Positions 21,982 through 36,000 of a stretch of DNA of 64,000 nucleotides are shown one piece after another. This DNA comes from Oscarella lobularis. Taxonomy: Eukaryota > Porifera > Homoscleromorpha > Homosclerophorida > Oscarellidae. The stretch covers positions 496,001 to 560,000 of the forward strand of contig NC_089176.1 of NCBI RefSeq assembly GCF_947507565.1. The letters are read 5' to 3'. Position numbers and translations under genes: made by a program. Numbering within the stretch: the stretch's first letter is position 1; the number at the start of each line of letters is the position of its first letter. Under the pieces are notes generated by a model. The model ran no database searches, was not told the DNA's origin, and saw nothing but the letters and a program-made list of their open reading frames with translations.

Positions 21982-22082
21982 CCCATCCCATGCGACAACG
22001 CGTGAATGTGCGAGAATGTGCGCAGCGACGCGACGCAGATAAATAACCGGATCCTGGTAAATAACATCATTCTTTGCTTGAT

Positions 22083-25000
22083 TCACAGCTGCAAAGAAAC
22101 TACAGAGCCATCCGTTATGTTGCAAGAAAGCAACGACTTCTGACCGAGTTCCGTTTGATCAGCAGGCAAGCCCATCTCCTTTCTATTCAAAAAAATCAAC
22201 TGATGTTATCCCCCCGGTAACTCATCTTTGTACAGTACCTTAGCTCATTAAAAGTGCTATAGATAGGCATCAATTGTTTGCGGCACGTCCACGAACGACC
22301 CGATTCCCCCGCTCGCGAGTAAGACGGCGCTATGCAAGTGAATTCCATCCTCCCTTGCATAGCTCTAGCCTGTAAGAAACAAAAGTATTAATTAATTAAA
22401 TAACAGAAACACCTACGACGCCGTACCAAGAGCTGCCCAATAGGAAGACGTCCCGCATCGATCTCGGCTAGCAGCTGCATTAATTAAAAGCGGAGAGTAA
22501 AACAGAAACGCGTTTTACGCATATACTGCCTACTTACAGCGAGACAATCGTTTTCGGCAGACGCATGCGTTCCAAGACAGAGAACGACGGAAATCTTCTT
22601 GAACCCGCGCAATCGAACGGCACATTCGCCAATGGCACTCAGCTAAAAAAAATGATTAGGAACGTATACATTGTCATCTCAAATGACGCACTGTCGTCGA
22701 AAAGACGTCGTGAACGTGAAGGAGACCGCCGCCAGTGGCGAGAAGAGGCAAAACCAAGACCAATTCGTCACCGATCGAGACAGGAGAACCGACAACGGTT
22801 TTGTCCGTCGATTCGTTTCCGTCGCCAACACCTCCATTCGATTGAGGAGAATCGTCGTCGTTGTCGGAGGAGGACGATTCGCTTTCCTTGTTAGCTAGCT
22901 CTAAAAGAGTAGGCTTTGGCTTCTCTTCCTCCGCCGCTTCGTCGTCCTCTTGCTTCGTTTCTTCTGCAACGCTTGCCTTATTGTCTGACCTATTGTCGTC
23001 GTCGTCGTCGTCCGTCTCGTTGTTCTTCTTGTTCTCCTCTTCGCCGACGACGTTGCTTTCCTTCTCCGTCCCCGTCTCGTCGTCGTCGTCGCTATCCGAG
23101 TCACTCGAACTCTCCTCGGGAACGACGAACGAGACGACGGCGTCGAAAAATTGACCGAAAAGTCCTTTCGAAGCGCGACTCTCGCTCGCAGGCTCTTCCA
23201 ACTTTTCGTTTTCGTTTTTCTCTTTTATGTCACTCGATTCCTCTTTCGTCTCCGAAGGCGAAACGTCTTCGTTCTCAGCAGCCGCGGTTTCCTCTTCCTC
23301 CACGGCTACGTCTGCGTCAGGAGAGAGCTCTTCTGTTGGCTCACTCACTGCTTCTTCCTCTCGAAACGCATTGGGAGCCCAATGAACGATGGCATTGTAG
23401 ATAAAATGCTGCACGCCTTCGTAAACGCCTCGCAGAGAGCCGCCAAATACTCCACGGTCCTGCAGACGAATCGTTATGATTGTTAGCTTCTCTTGGCCCT
23501 TTACCTGAGCGGAGACGAACCAGCAGTTGTTGAGACAATGCTGAGCCCTCCAATGTTCCAAGTCCAGATTGAATCGAAACGCTCTAGCACTTGAAAAACG
23601 AACGAAAGAAATCTGTACGCTTGCAGCCGAATTTACGGAAAGACTTACTCGTCCATAGAAAGAAGTTTAAGTTCATCAATAACTGGAAACACCTGAGTAC
23701 CAAAGGAAGGACGCCCTGTGTGACTGCATCCCGAACTGATGCCCAGAGCGAATTTCTGACCGGAACTGCAAAGAATCTCTAGTCTCAAGATACAACAGAA
23801 TTTCCAAGTTTTCTACCGAAGGGCTTTTGCTACAACTTCGGTAAAATTCATGTGTTTCACACGCACGTGAACACTAGTTTGCCATTCGTTAATAATCTAC
23901 ACGAATTGAATAAAGCAGGGACTCCAAGAGTAAAGAGATTGCTGGCAGTACATCATAGTGGAAGGACCGAAGAGCAAGTGGTCTCGGTATAGGCCATCCT
24001 TTGTTACAGAGCTTGATCTGATAGAAACACAATTAGATAAAAGGCACAACTTTTTTAAAAAATACCAGTAATGACAAGGCGTGGGAGAAATTCCACACTT
24101 CCTAAAAAAAGTTGGCGTGACATCATCAAAGAATTTTTGTCAATTTTTCTCTGACCTCTGTACGTATTGTGTACACTGAATAGTGCTTGATCAAAAATCG
24201 TTTTCTCTCGTCGCTTACTTCATCGGCAGTGAGCCAGAAATGAGGACCCACTTCGCTGAAGAGAGGAGAAATAAGTACACTGACGTCATACTTTTTAAAA
24301 CGAACCTTCCAAGACTCTCAACCATTCCATCCAACGTCGCTAAGAGGTCGGGATCGGCCAGAGAACAGCCGTAAAATAAAAAGTTATAATGAGAGCAAAT
24401 GTGTTGCATGAATCTATAAAGTTTTCTCAATGACACCGCGCCCAATAGACATACGTATGATAGCCTACTTGCTGAAGGCGATGTCTCTCACCATCAGTTG
24501 CCTATAATCGCTATGACCCGCAACAAATTCTCTTCTTCCGACGTCACTAAAGTCGCCGTGAAGTTTCAGCAGACGAGGCGGTTTCAGGCCGGCGCGCAAT
24601 TCAGCGTAGACCTGTACAGGGAGAGAAGAAGCATAGAAATATCTACATGACGCTTTTTAGAGAAACTTTTTATACCCGTTGAATGTCTTGTCGAAATCGA
24701 ACTTCGATTTCAGTTCCCGATCGAGTGAAATAGTTGTGTTCCGGATGAACATCGTCCCACACCTCACCTACAAAACAATAAGTATTAGGAGAGTATTTGG
24801 TCACTAGCTAACTAACAGGGATTCATATTCATCATGTGGTAGCCTGCTTCTAATGAAGAGTCCCAATTGGTTGTCAGAATGAGAGGCCAGGGACCGGTGA
24901 CGAGCGCCCTGTGACCACGAGTTGACGTTCTAGGAGGGAAAAGCTAATCCGCAAAAGAGGAGGTCAAATCTGTATATGAAGTCACCTTATATTTTCAGAG

Positions 25001-25620
25001 TATAAATAGGAAGGAGGTTTTGCACCCAAAAGCAATGAATCGATCCAACGTTCCAACTCTTGTGTCTTCAGATGATCCTTAAAAACTGCTAGGAACTCGT
25101 CGTCCAACCCCGAAGTCTTTGTCCTGCACGAAATTAAATAAGTACGCCTAATGACGTCACACTACTAAAATATGACGTCAAACTGTTTTGGAAGTCCTAT
25201 TAATTATTTATGGATTTGTTTAGTCCTTTCTTACTCGGCGATTCCTTCCCCTTGGCGAGGATTCGACGTCACGCGACGTCGGTCCAACTCCTCTCGTATA
25301 AATTCCGTCTTCACGGGCAATCGTTCGCCTTTCATCGTCGGCATTTCCAATCGTTCGAGCACGCGATCGACGAGCTTGTCCCACAAAGGCAGCACAGAGC
25401 ACGATAGGCCGGCGCCGACGAACGGGACGACCGTGCGTCCGCGAACGCGTTCCAAGAGCATTTCCCAGTCGGCGACGTCGTCGCGGCGCGGTACGATCGC
25501 TTCCGCTCGTTTCGCGTCTTCGCGCGCGACGGGAAGCGGTCGGTGAAGTAGCGGCGAAGCGGCGACGCTTTTTAGCGAGCTTCCGCGACGTCGAATCTCG
25601 GCCAAAACTCTTGGATCCAT
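22083..25620 (-). CDS. SIR2-like domain protein with acidic linker and unrecognised C-terminal region
   Basis: Eighteen exons, from 25235-25620 to 22083-22182, sum to 2577 nt, 858 aa; all phases agree. Residues ~55-390 are a SIR2-like NAD fold: VVPFVGAGLSCSVLPLWDKL (GAGxS), PLILTTNWDSSLE (TTNxD), LLKLHGDFSD (catalytic-type His) and NFLFYGCSLADPDLLATLD. Residues ~430-590 contain QKFALGISSGCSHTGRP and VFGGSLRGVYEGVQHFIYN. A ~140-residue Glu/Asp/Ser linker follows. The C terminus holds ELVLVLPLLATGGGLLHVHD and GFKKISVVLCLGTHASAEND, reminiscent of a Rossmann or macro-type fold. SIR2-like domains of this type are NADases or deacylases; the type is common in prokaryotic defence proteins and in FAM118. 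Function here is unknown. Start MDPRVLAEI; an earlier start is not excluded. Confidence 0.8.
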
Positions 25621-25824
25621 GTTTGGGGGAATGAAATTATGATTGACCCCGGATAATTCTCTTGTTTCTCTAGTCACAATTCTATCTAGTTACTTTACAT
25701 GATGTCTATAGAAAAGGCGAATAAGCTAGTTTTAGTCTGAACCATGTCGTTTTCGTGCACCGCTTAGCGCACGGTGCGACATTCCATTCGCTGGCCATTG
25801 AAACCTTCCTCTCCCTTTTCGATA

Positions 25825-28247
25825 ATGAAAAAGCAGCTTTTACGCGTCAAGCAGCTCGCGAGCGAGAACCTCGGACGGTAAATGGTTCACTGGATACCTT
25901 GCATAAGAGACAAATCGTTTTCCGTGGGCGTAGAGCGGAGAAAACCGACGATTTGACCGACCAACTCCAGCAGGTGTGGAGGAGCCCTCAGATCACTAGA
26001 GAAAGCGTTACCTCTCGTCGTCGTATCGCTAGCTCGAAAAGCGCGTGGAGTCGGTGAAGCACGCGTGCCAGACGACGATCAAAAAGCTCCAATCGTGTCT
26101 CCTGAGCGCAAGCAGCGAATTAGATAAGATGAAGAACGATATCAAGACCGAAGTGCTCGCGCGCGTCGTCAAGGGAAAGACGCAGAAAGCCGAGCCCCAA
26201 CGCCGGAAGGTCGACCCCAAAGACACCAGTCAATCGAAAAAATGAATAGTTGAATTCGTTGCACAGAAAAAATTGCCACAGTTTTCGCTCAGCACTTCTC
26301 TTATGGACGCGAGTTCGACTTTGGACGACGAGAAAGGCAGTAGCACTCTTAGGTAATGTGAAACCTTTAGTCAAAGTCTTGACTTCGTAGTGTACTTGTA
26401 CATATGCATATGATATGTAGGAAAATGCTTGAGCAGTGTGGTTGCTGTCAGGAAGCGTTGGCTGCCAATTTAGTTGCCTTTGAAATGAACGTTGAGCAAG
26501 AGATCATTGCTCCTATGGCATCTATAGTTGAAGTAATCTAACCGAGACCAGCCTCCATGCGAGGGGACTACATTCTTCCTTTAGGATGAGATCAAGCCGA
26601 TATTGCATGCGAGAAAGTCGCTGGGAAAGACTCGCCTTGATATGGACTCGTACAAGTCGAGGTGGACGTCGGCCGTAAAGGCTTCAAGTGCTGGCAATGC
26701 CGTGGCTGCGTCCAAAGTCGATCAGAAGAAAGATAAGTATGAGGATTCAATAGCTGATTTTCATCAAGCTCAAGTATATCTATTTTCAACGGCACTTTTC
26801 CTTTCTTGATTCTTTTTTTTTCTTTCATTAGGATGCTTTGACCGTTGAGATGCTTCAGTTCTGTTCCCACGAGTTGAGACACGCGGCTTTATTCAAGAAG
26901 GTCGGTCCTGAGATACAGACAGCATGCACGCACTATTCTTACTCCCCTTCCACGCAGCTGTTGGAATTGCAAGCCGAATATCACAAGGAATCGCTGAGAC
27001 TGCTCGATACCGTGTTGCCTACTTGACTGAAATGCTTGGTACTTGCTTATTGCAGGGGAGAGGGGCGGTCATTTTCACTTCGTTCTCTTTACAGACAAGA
27101 GTACTGTCAGGCCAGTGTTTGGTTGTCCACTAAGCCAGCACTTGAATGTCTCCAAAGCGAAAGATATCTTTTGTAATTGAAGAGTGCGTATCAGCTCTCA
27201 TGCAGATTGCCCTCGAAGCGGAGGTAGACAGCGCTAATGCATCAAAGCAGTGAGTAGAGGACGTTTTTCTCAGGGTCTATTCCGGCTCACCGGCAGTGCA
27301 ATGAACGGCAGAAAATTAAAAGTACGAGNNNNNNNNNNNNNNNNNNNNNNNNNNNNNNNNNNNNNNNNNNNNNNNNNNNNNNNNNNNNNNNNNNNNNNNN
27401 NNNNNNNNNNNNNNNNNNNNNNNNNNNNNNNNNNNNNNNNNNNNNNNNNNNNNNNNNNNNNNNNNNNNNNNNNNNNNNNNNNNNNNNNNNNNNNNNNNNN
27501 NNNNNNNNNNNNNNNNNNNNNNNNNNNNCATTGCTTTTTTCAGGGACACTTAAGCTCTATTTACGAGAGCTCCCCGAACCTTTGCTTACCTTAGCCTTGT
27601 ACGACCAATGGGTCCACGCAGGAAGGTCTGTTGATTTGGACGCCTTTTCTTTGTAACATGCACACACTCTTCCTAGAATTGAGAACAGTGATGATCGACT
27701 TCAGACGCTCTGGACGCTAGTTCGAAATTTGCCACCGGAAAATCTCGCCAATTTTCAATACCTGATGGCCTTCTTCAACGAACTGACCAAGTATTCGAAA
27801 TCCAACAAGATGACGCCAACAAACATCGCTCTAGTCATCGCGCCGAACGTGATCTGGTCAAAAAAAGAGACAGACAGGCATGCATAAGATAGCTCACACA
27901 TAAAAACTCACTCCTGACGATTAATCCCCTATAGCGCCGGTATGATGGACACGTCGATAAAATCAAGAATCATCGAAGCGTTCATCCAACATTTCGACTG
28001 GTTCTTTCCGGAACGAGTCGACCTTCCGTGCTCTCCCGTCAAGCCGTCGTCGTCACCGGTGCCGCGCCCTCGTTCGCGAACCGGTTCGACGTCATCGGGA
28101 TCGTCTCTCGGGGGAAGGCCGCCCTTGCCCGTGGCTCCGCCTCGGCGACGACGAGACGGCAGCACGGGGAGCGAACCGTCGAATCCCGACCACGGGAAAA
28201 GGACAGTCGGTCCTCCGGTGCCGCGTAAACGCGGAGAAGGAAACTGA
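25825..28247 (+). CDS. BAR-domain Rho GTPase-activating protein (ARHGAP17/44, SH3BP1 group), interrupted by an assembly gap
   Basis: Exons include 25825-25877, 25934-25973, 26033-26209, 26267-26352, 26421-26532, 26585-26773, 26832-26900, 27274-27321 and, after the gap, the rest to 28247. The start MKKQLLRVKQLASENLGRAE matches the ARHGAP17 N terminus. The BAR region has SLMDASSTLDDEKGSSTL and LLELQAEYHKESLRLLD. The RhoGAP domain has the arginine finger GLFRLTG, then after the gap LKLYLRELPEPLLTLALYDQ and MTPTNIALVIAPNVIW. The C terminus is Pro/Ser-rich with SH3-binding type PPLPVAPPRRRR. The protein would bend membranes and switch off Rac/Cdc42. The exon junction near 26953-27120 is unclear: no GT donor joins LLDT to PVFGCPLSQHL with a good consensus. 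Confidence 0.87.
27329..27528. other. Assembly gap of 200 N
   Basis: Exactly 200 undetermined bases. The round number suggests a scaffold placeholder, so the true length is unknown. It hides at least one RhoGAP exon between GRKLK and LKLYLRELPEP. Confidence 0.99.
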
Positions 28248-28377
28248 ATCTTTTATTAGTGTTTTGTAGTATAGAGAGCCGATTGCCCCTTTTTTTTGAG
28301 CCAAGACAGGAAGTGACTGTCCGTAAGAATTAACTTTGCGTACAATTGATTATCTGGTGTCTCTGAGAAATAAACGT

Positions 28378-29937
<1,560 letters not shown>

Positions 29938-30007
29938 GCGTGTCGAAAAATGCAATAATAATAATGATACAATAGCGTGACGTCATATTCAAAATACATA
30001 TGTTTCA

Positions 30008-33000
30008 TTAGTCATCCAGCTGGCAAAGACTTGCCACTCCTCTGTTAACCCAATGGCTCTGCTCCATGTCTGAAGGCAGGTTCATAGAGAGAACGTAATT
30101 CGTCGAATGACCAGTGGTAGACAGCGTGCCTTTTCGAGCACTCGTCTTGTAGACAGGACACGAGTAGGTGGGCTTGGGCTTGAACTTCGACTTTTCACCC
30201 GGTCTCAACCATATCTGAATGAAATAAATTGTCAAAGGAAAGACAAAAAATTCTGCAATATTTTTTACTCTTGGAAGGGGGTCAAAGAGGATTTTGGGCA
30301 GTGATTCACCTATGACCATTTTCTCTCTGTCAAATCGAGCTCCATCCAAAAAGAGACCCTGCAGATTGTGACATAGAATACACGTGAAGAGCTTTTAGAT
30401 ATTCAATTCACCTTGATGTAGACGCCGTCAGGAGGCTTTTCCGTGATCTCTACGTCATCGCGAATGACGTCAAATTCAAAGCCGAGATGATCAATGGGAA
30501 TGGTATACTTCCTCGCAAAATTTTGTGATGCCCCTTAATTAAAACAGGATTGATCAAAAGGTACGCAATCTATCCCTGTGTAAAACCAATCTTTACCCGT
30601 CAAAAACGACTGCGTGAAATAGAATCCAGATATCCAGAAAACACTTGGCGTTCCATTTTCAATCCAATCCCGAAAAAATTTTAGTCTAAAAAGACACCAT
30701 AAAGAAAGTGTCTCTAATATAGGGAAAAGTCTTCTACCGCGCAAGGAGATCGCTGACGTAACCTCCCAAAGGCTTGAGAGACGGATACGACTTCGCAGCC
30801 CACATTGCCGGCACTTTTCCCACCAACATGCTCACAAAGACGTCTTCCAACTCAGCTGACATGAGAACCAAGCCCTACGTAAATAACAATGAAGAAAGCG
30901 AAAATCTCAATATGTCTAAGAATGCCTACCTTGATCGCTTTCTGAATGTTCTGCAAACTGGAACGAACAACGGAGGTGAGACGATTGAATCGAATGAGTT
31001 CCTGCCGGAGGACAGTGTTCATTGACTCGGTGTAGACTACTGGAAAGTTTTCTATCACCTAAGAAACAAACAAACTCAAATAAAGACACGACACGAATAT
31101 GATGTATAAGCGAACGTATTCGAGATCGAAGTCGGGAGGCATCTTGGACAGAATATCTACAGCCAGTTCCTCGATGATTGTCTGCGAGGACTTTCCACCG
31201 CCACCTGTCTGACGAGGCAATGTCAAGAGAATTCCATCAAACAACTAGAGAAAATATAAATATATGAAGAAGGGTGTGAGCTGCAAAATTCGTACCTGTT
31301 GCGTTTCATGATTGTCTTTGGTTATGTCAGCGTTTTCGTGCAAACCAAAAACTTCCGGGTGCGGAGTGATAGGAAGGCTTCGAATGTAGTCGATGTAATC
31401 CTGGTATTCGCCTTTGGGTGGTGCATAGTAATTACCGCTCGCAGAAAATCTATAGGAAGCAATTTTTTTTGTAAAGAGCACTGCATAGAAAATTACTCTC
31501 ACCTGTAATCGTCATTAACGATCATCTCGTGGCAATAGAATATAGAAAGCGTGCTCGTCAGCAAGCGACGATCTAGGTCGTCCGTAACGCGTCCGCCGTA
31601 GTTGCATTGGCCCGTTAGATACGTCAGAGCGTTCATGGGAATTTCTTGGTAGTCATTGAGAAACATCTATAGTTTCCCGTTTTTTTCTTCTGTTTAATTA
31701 AAGTTGCCGTTTTTTCTTACCTGGAGTTGTCGCATGCTTATGCGGAGATCGGATTCGTTGAATTCGTAGGGAATGTTCCATCCCAAGGCGCCGAATTTGC
31801 GTCGCTCCTGCACCAGTGCGTGGAAGAAGCATAAACCAAATAGCAATTTTTCCCAAACTTTCGGCTTTAGAAAAAAAAACGCAGACCATCGCACGAGGGA
31901 AAAAAGACGCGGAGAAAATACCTTGTTGCAACCAGTGAAAAATTCGTTGTCTGATATAGGATCGTTCAAATAGGATCTCAATAAATTGGCTCTCATTCCC
32001 TTTGGAGGTTCATTTGTCATCTTAACTCCTAGAAACACGAACGCTTGACGCTCTAAAAACAACAAGAGGCTATAAATTCACCGTTTTGAAGGATTGATAC
32101 AGGAAATTCGTCAGATGGGTAACTGGTCAGCCAGAGACGAAAATCCTTGTGCGTGTTCTCGGGAATGAGGACCTCTTCGCAGATTTTCTCCAACTTCGGC
32201 ATCCAACTCGTCGCCAAATGACAATTTTGCAGCACAACCCAAGTTCCTTCCTTGAGCGCTTTCTCGATCATTCTGGCCGCAATAGGTCCCTAAAGAAAAA
32301 CAAAATTTCCAACGCTGTCAGGCAATGCTGGAATTTAAGAGTTTACCTGGCCTTGACCAAGAGAAATCCTCTGACAGCGATCGCCTCCAAAGCCGCGATC
32401 GTCGGCAAATTTCAACAAGCCAGCCATGGGATCGGCGCCGGGGGAGAGAACGAAGATCAGCGGAGCGCAACAGTACGAATCGGCGTAGCTCCCTGCGAGA
32501 TCAAACGTGGGCGGTTCAATGTAACTTCTGCCCATGTTCTCGACTATAAATTCCTGTCATAGGACCTGGCATGAAAGCAAAGAAAATGCTCAAATTTAGA
32601 AGGCATACCTGAGTCGCCGGAACAATTTTATCCGGACGCAAGCAGCGGAGAAGAATCATTCTATATAAAATGCAGTGTATCATCGTGTATGAGAGAGAGG
32701 TATCCTATACCGTTCTAGTCCGCTAAGAACATCCCACGGCTTAGGATACTTGGCAAACTGCGGTTCAGCGGAATCGTAGACTTCTTTCCATTTTGAAGAA
32801 AATTCTACGTTGCATAGCAGAGTCATGTATTTTGGTTGAAGTGCCTTTATGAAGTGCTCGTGCAAAAGCGTACTGTACCTTGGTATAAACCGTGGAGTCC
32901 TGGAAGCGCTGAAGCCCGCACAATTTCACCCCAAGATTTGTCGGAGAGCCACTCCGGATAAGGATTCGGATTAGGGTTGTCAAGAGCGACGCCGCCAGTT

Positions 33001-36000
33001 AGAAGAAAACGCCAGTGATCATCCAAAACCTTGTTTCTATACGACGAACAAGAATTCGATTGTTGCTCAATGATAACGGCACTTCTTACCGTCCTTTGAG
33101 AATTCCGATCGTAAGAACGAATGAAAACAACAGTTTGTCCTTCTCGAACAGAGATCGGCAAACGTTGCAATAGATGCTGTTCGTAAAGTGATCGTTCAGG
33201 TATCCTATTCGTTCCGTCAAGTCGGCTGATCGTTGGCTATTGGTTATGGACTATAAAAACAATTGACATTGAGAGTCTCGCAAAACTTTGCCGTCGTCAA
33301 ACCTGAAGGTAGAGATTGATGAACCAACTCAACGAATATTGGTACATCGGCTCAATGTTTGCCAAATCCGATATGCAGAAAAACAGAATAGACGAGTGAA
33401 CGGCGACGGGCTTGTAGCCATTCCTAGTCTCGTCAATCTCTTTCTCAGTGGCAGTTGCAATTTTCTGTAACATAATCCATATCACTACGCAATTATGCAT
33501 ACCCTCCCAACACAACCCATACCTGTTTCTCAGATATTTCTTCAGAAAGAGTTTTTGAAGAAGACAAGATTTGGATAGCACTTTCATCTTCTAATATGTC
33601 GCCCTCTGACGTCGATAGCACTTCTAGAATTTTATCTTCGATTTCCTTGAGCTGTTAATTAAAGGAGACGAGCAATTGACGTTAGAATCTTGCAACGCAC
33701 GTCGTTTTTTACCTTCTTCTTGTTGGCCGCACTTTCGACAATGAGCTGATTCTTCTTTTCTTCCAGTTCCGGCTTCTCTTTCGCTGCGACAATCCCGAGA
33801 AGCTGATCTTCCAATCCGAGAGGAGTGATCATAAAATTGAGCAAAGTAACCTATACAAAGCAAAGAATCCCCCACTGGCCATCCCGTTTTGGTAGACTTA
33901 CCTTGACTGACACTTCAGGCAAATAGTGAGGATTACGTAGACGAGTTGTAATGTAAAAACGAAAATCGCGAGAAAACTCGATGATGTTTTCTCCCAAGCG
34001 AATGTACTAAATTAATAATAAAACGCGATCAAAAGCGCAATTCATGCAGATTCGCAAATCCGCTCACCTCAACACCACCCTGTTTGTACGTCTGCTTCAG
34101 GAGCAGAGGCTCCAGCAAAGGATCCAACTCTTCGCCAACGTTTTCAAGCAAAACCGGAGTTCCAAACTGCCAGCAAAAAAATGAACGCCACGATTTATCC
34201 CACCCCCAAACGATTGTACAAACCTGAATGCTGTTCTCCAAAGTGCGAGAGTAATTGGGATCAGACAACTTGATGACGGACAATTTGTTCTCCTTTTCCA
34301 AGTTCTTTATCCACTTATTAGCTTGTCCTAAAACAGGGGGCTTAGGTCACATCCGTGTGAACTACATGCACTTCCTGTACCTTGTGGATCAATCATGAGC
34401 GGCCAGCGTCTCGAATTCGAAACAACTATTCCATTATCAATAGAAAAGGAATCTACGGGAAGTCCAGCGATCTGCCAAGCGCGAATCTTCACGGGCTCTC
34501 CCAGCGTGGCGTGCAATGAAAAGTTGGAGGAGCAGGGAATCTTTCGTTTCTGACATTCTTTTTGCCAGCCGGCAATGCACTCCTACATGGAGAAAAAATT
34601 AGAAATCGATAATTTCGAAAACGAGACGATCCCACATTTCTGAGATCAACGGTAAATGCTCCAAGATAAGCAACGACGCCGGAAGACAGAAGCACGTCTC
34701 CAGTAGCATTGTGGTATCTAAAAAAAACAATAATTAATAAAAGAGACAAATTCCATTCGTTCCACATACCTTTCACCCAGCTCCTTCGCGGCTTCGCTCC
34801 ACCTGTCCTTCTCTCCGCCGAGACCGCCGATAAGCTTTTCGGCTCTGTCCAACTTTTTGGAGCAGACGTCTATTTGAGTCTCCAAATTCTGCTTTTTCGT
34901 CATGGTGACTTCGAATTGGTCATTCAGAACCTGGAGCTTGCCTTCGACCTAAAAATACGTCCGCTCTGACAGACGAAAATCAAACAAAACCATCGCTATA
35001 CCTCTTTAAGTTGAGATCGTTTTGCATTGAGTTTCTCCGTCTGTAGAGCGAGTTCCTTTTCGGCTTCTTTGAGCTTGACTTGCTTTGGTGCCACCACTCT
35101 CGCAACTCTTTCGTAGACTTCCATCGCTCGAACCCATCGACACAGACCCTCGCACGCCGTCGAGGCCTTAGCAATTTGAACGGGATCGAATTCCGGATTC
35201 GAGATGTATCTAGAGAAATGGGAAAAGGGGAGCGTAAAAATGCCTGTGACGGAGTACGGACTTTTCTCTGATTCTTTTGATGATGGCGGCAGGAATGTTG
35301 TCCTTGTCGTACGTCTTGAGCGATTCGAGAAATTTCAAATCGCCGAGAAGCTTCTGCGAAGTGCCCCAATAGTCTTCGATCATTTTTCCAGACCCCGAAG
35401 GATCGGGCTTTCTCTCCGGCTTCATTCCTTTCATAATGCACACCGCCTCCATGACCAATTTCACGGCAGAAGGAGGATTCTAGAAAAATCTGAAATAGTA
35501 CACTTTTCTCCTCGGGAAGAGAAGATCGCCGCGTGCCTTCATAGATTTGACTAGGGAGATATCTGACGGTTTGAGAGTATTCAAAGCCGCTATGGCTGAA
35601 TTGAGAGCAGGAAGAGCTTCGGCTAAGTCGCTTTGACAATCGCGCTGAATGGCTTTGGCCTTTGCGGCAGCCTCGTTCGCTACGGCTTCGTCAGCGGCCA
35701 CAACCTACGAAAATAACTCGAAGTCTATACACACACATATGAGTCTCGTAATAGCGAACTTGTTTTTTAGCCTCCACTTCGACGGTGTCTTTCTCTATGA
35801 CTCCCATCAACTTCTCCGTTTCCTCCTGAGTTTTCTTCAACTCCGGCTGCAAAGCGACCAATTCCTCTTGCATCGTCGACACCTAAAGGAAACCGTGCAA
35901 CGTGCAAATTGAAAAAAAAAAAACGCTTACTTGAGATGCGGCAAAAGCGAGTTTTTCCAAACCCGTCGTGTATCGTCTCTTCAGCGTCATAATCTCGTTT

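Noticed and set aside
27250-27594. Protein frames running through the N block
   Set aside because: They arise from translating undetermined bases.
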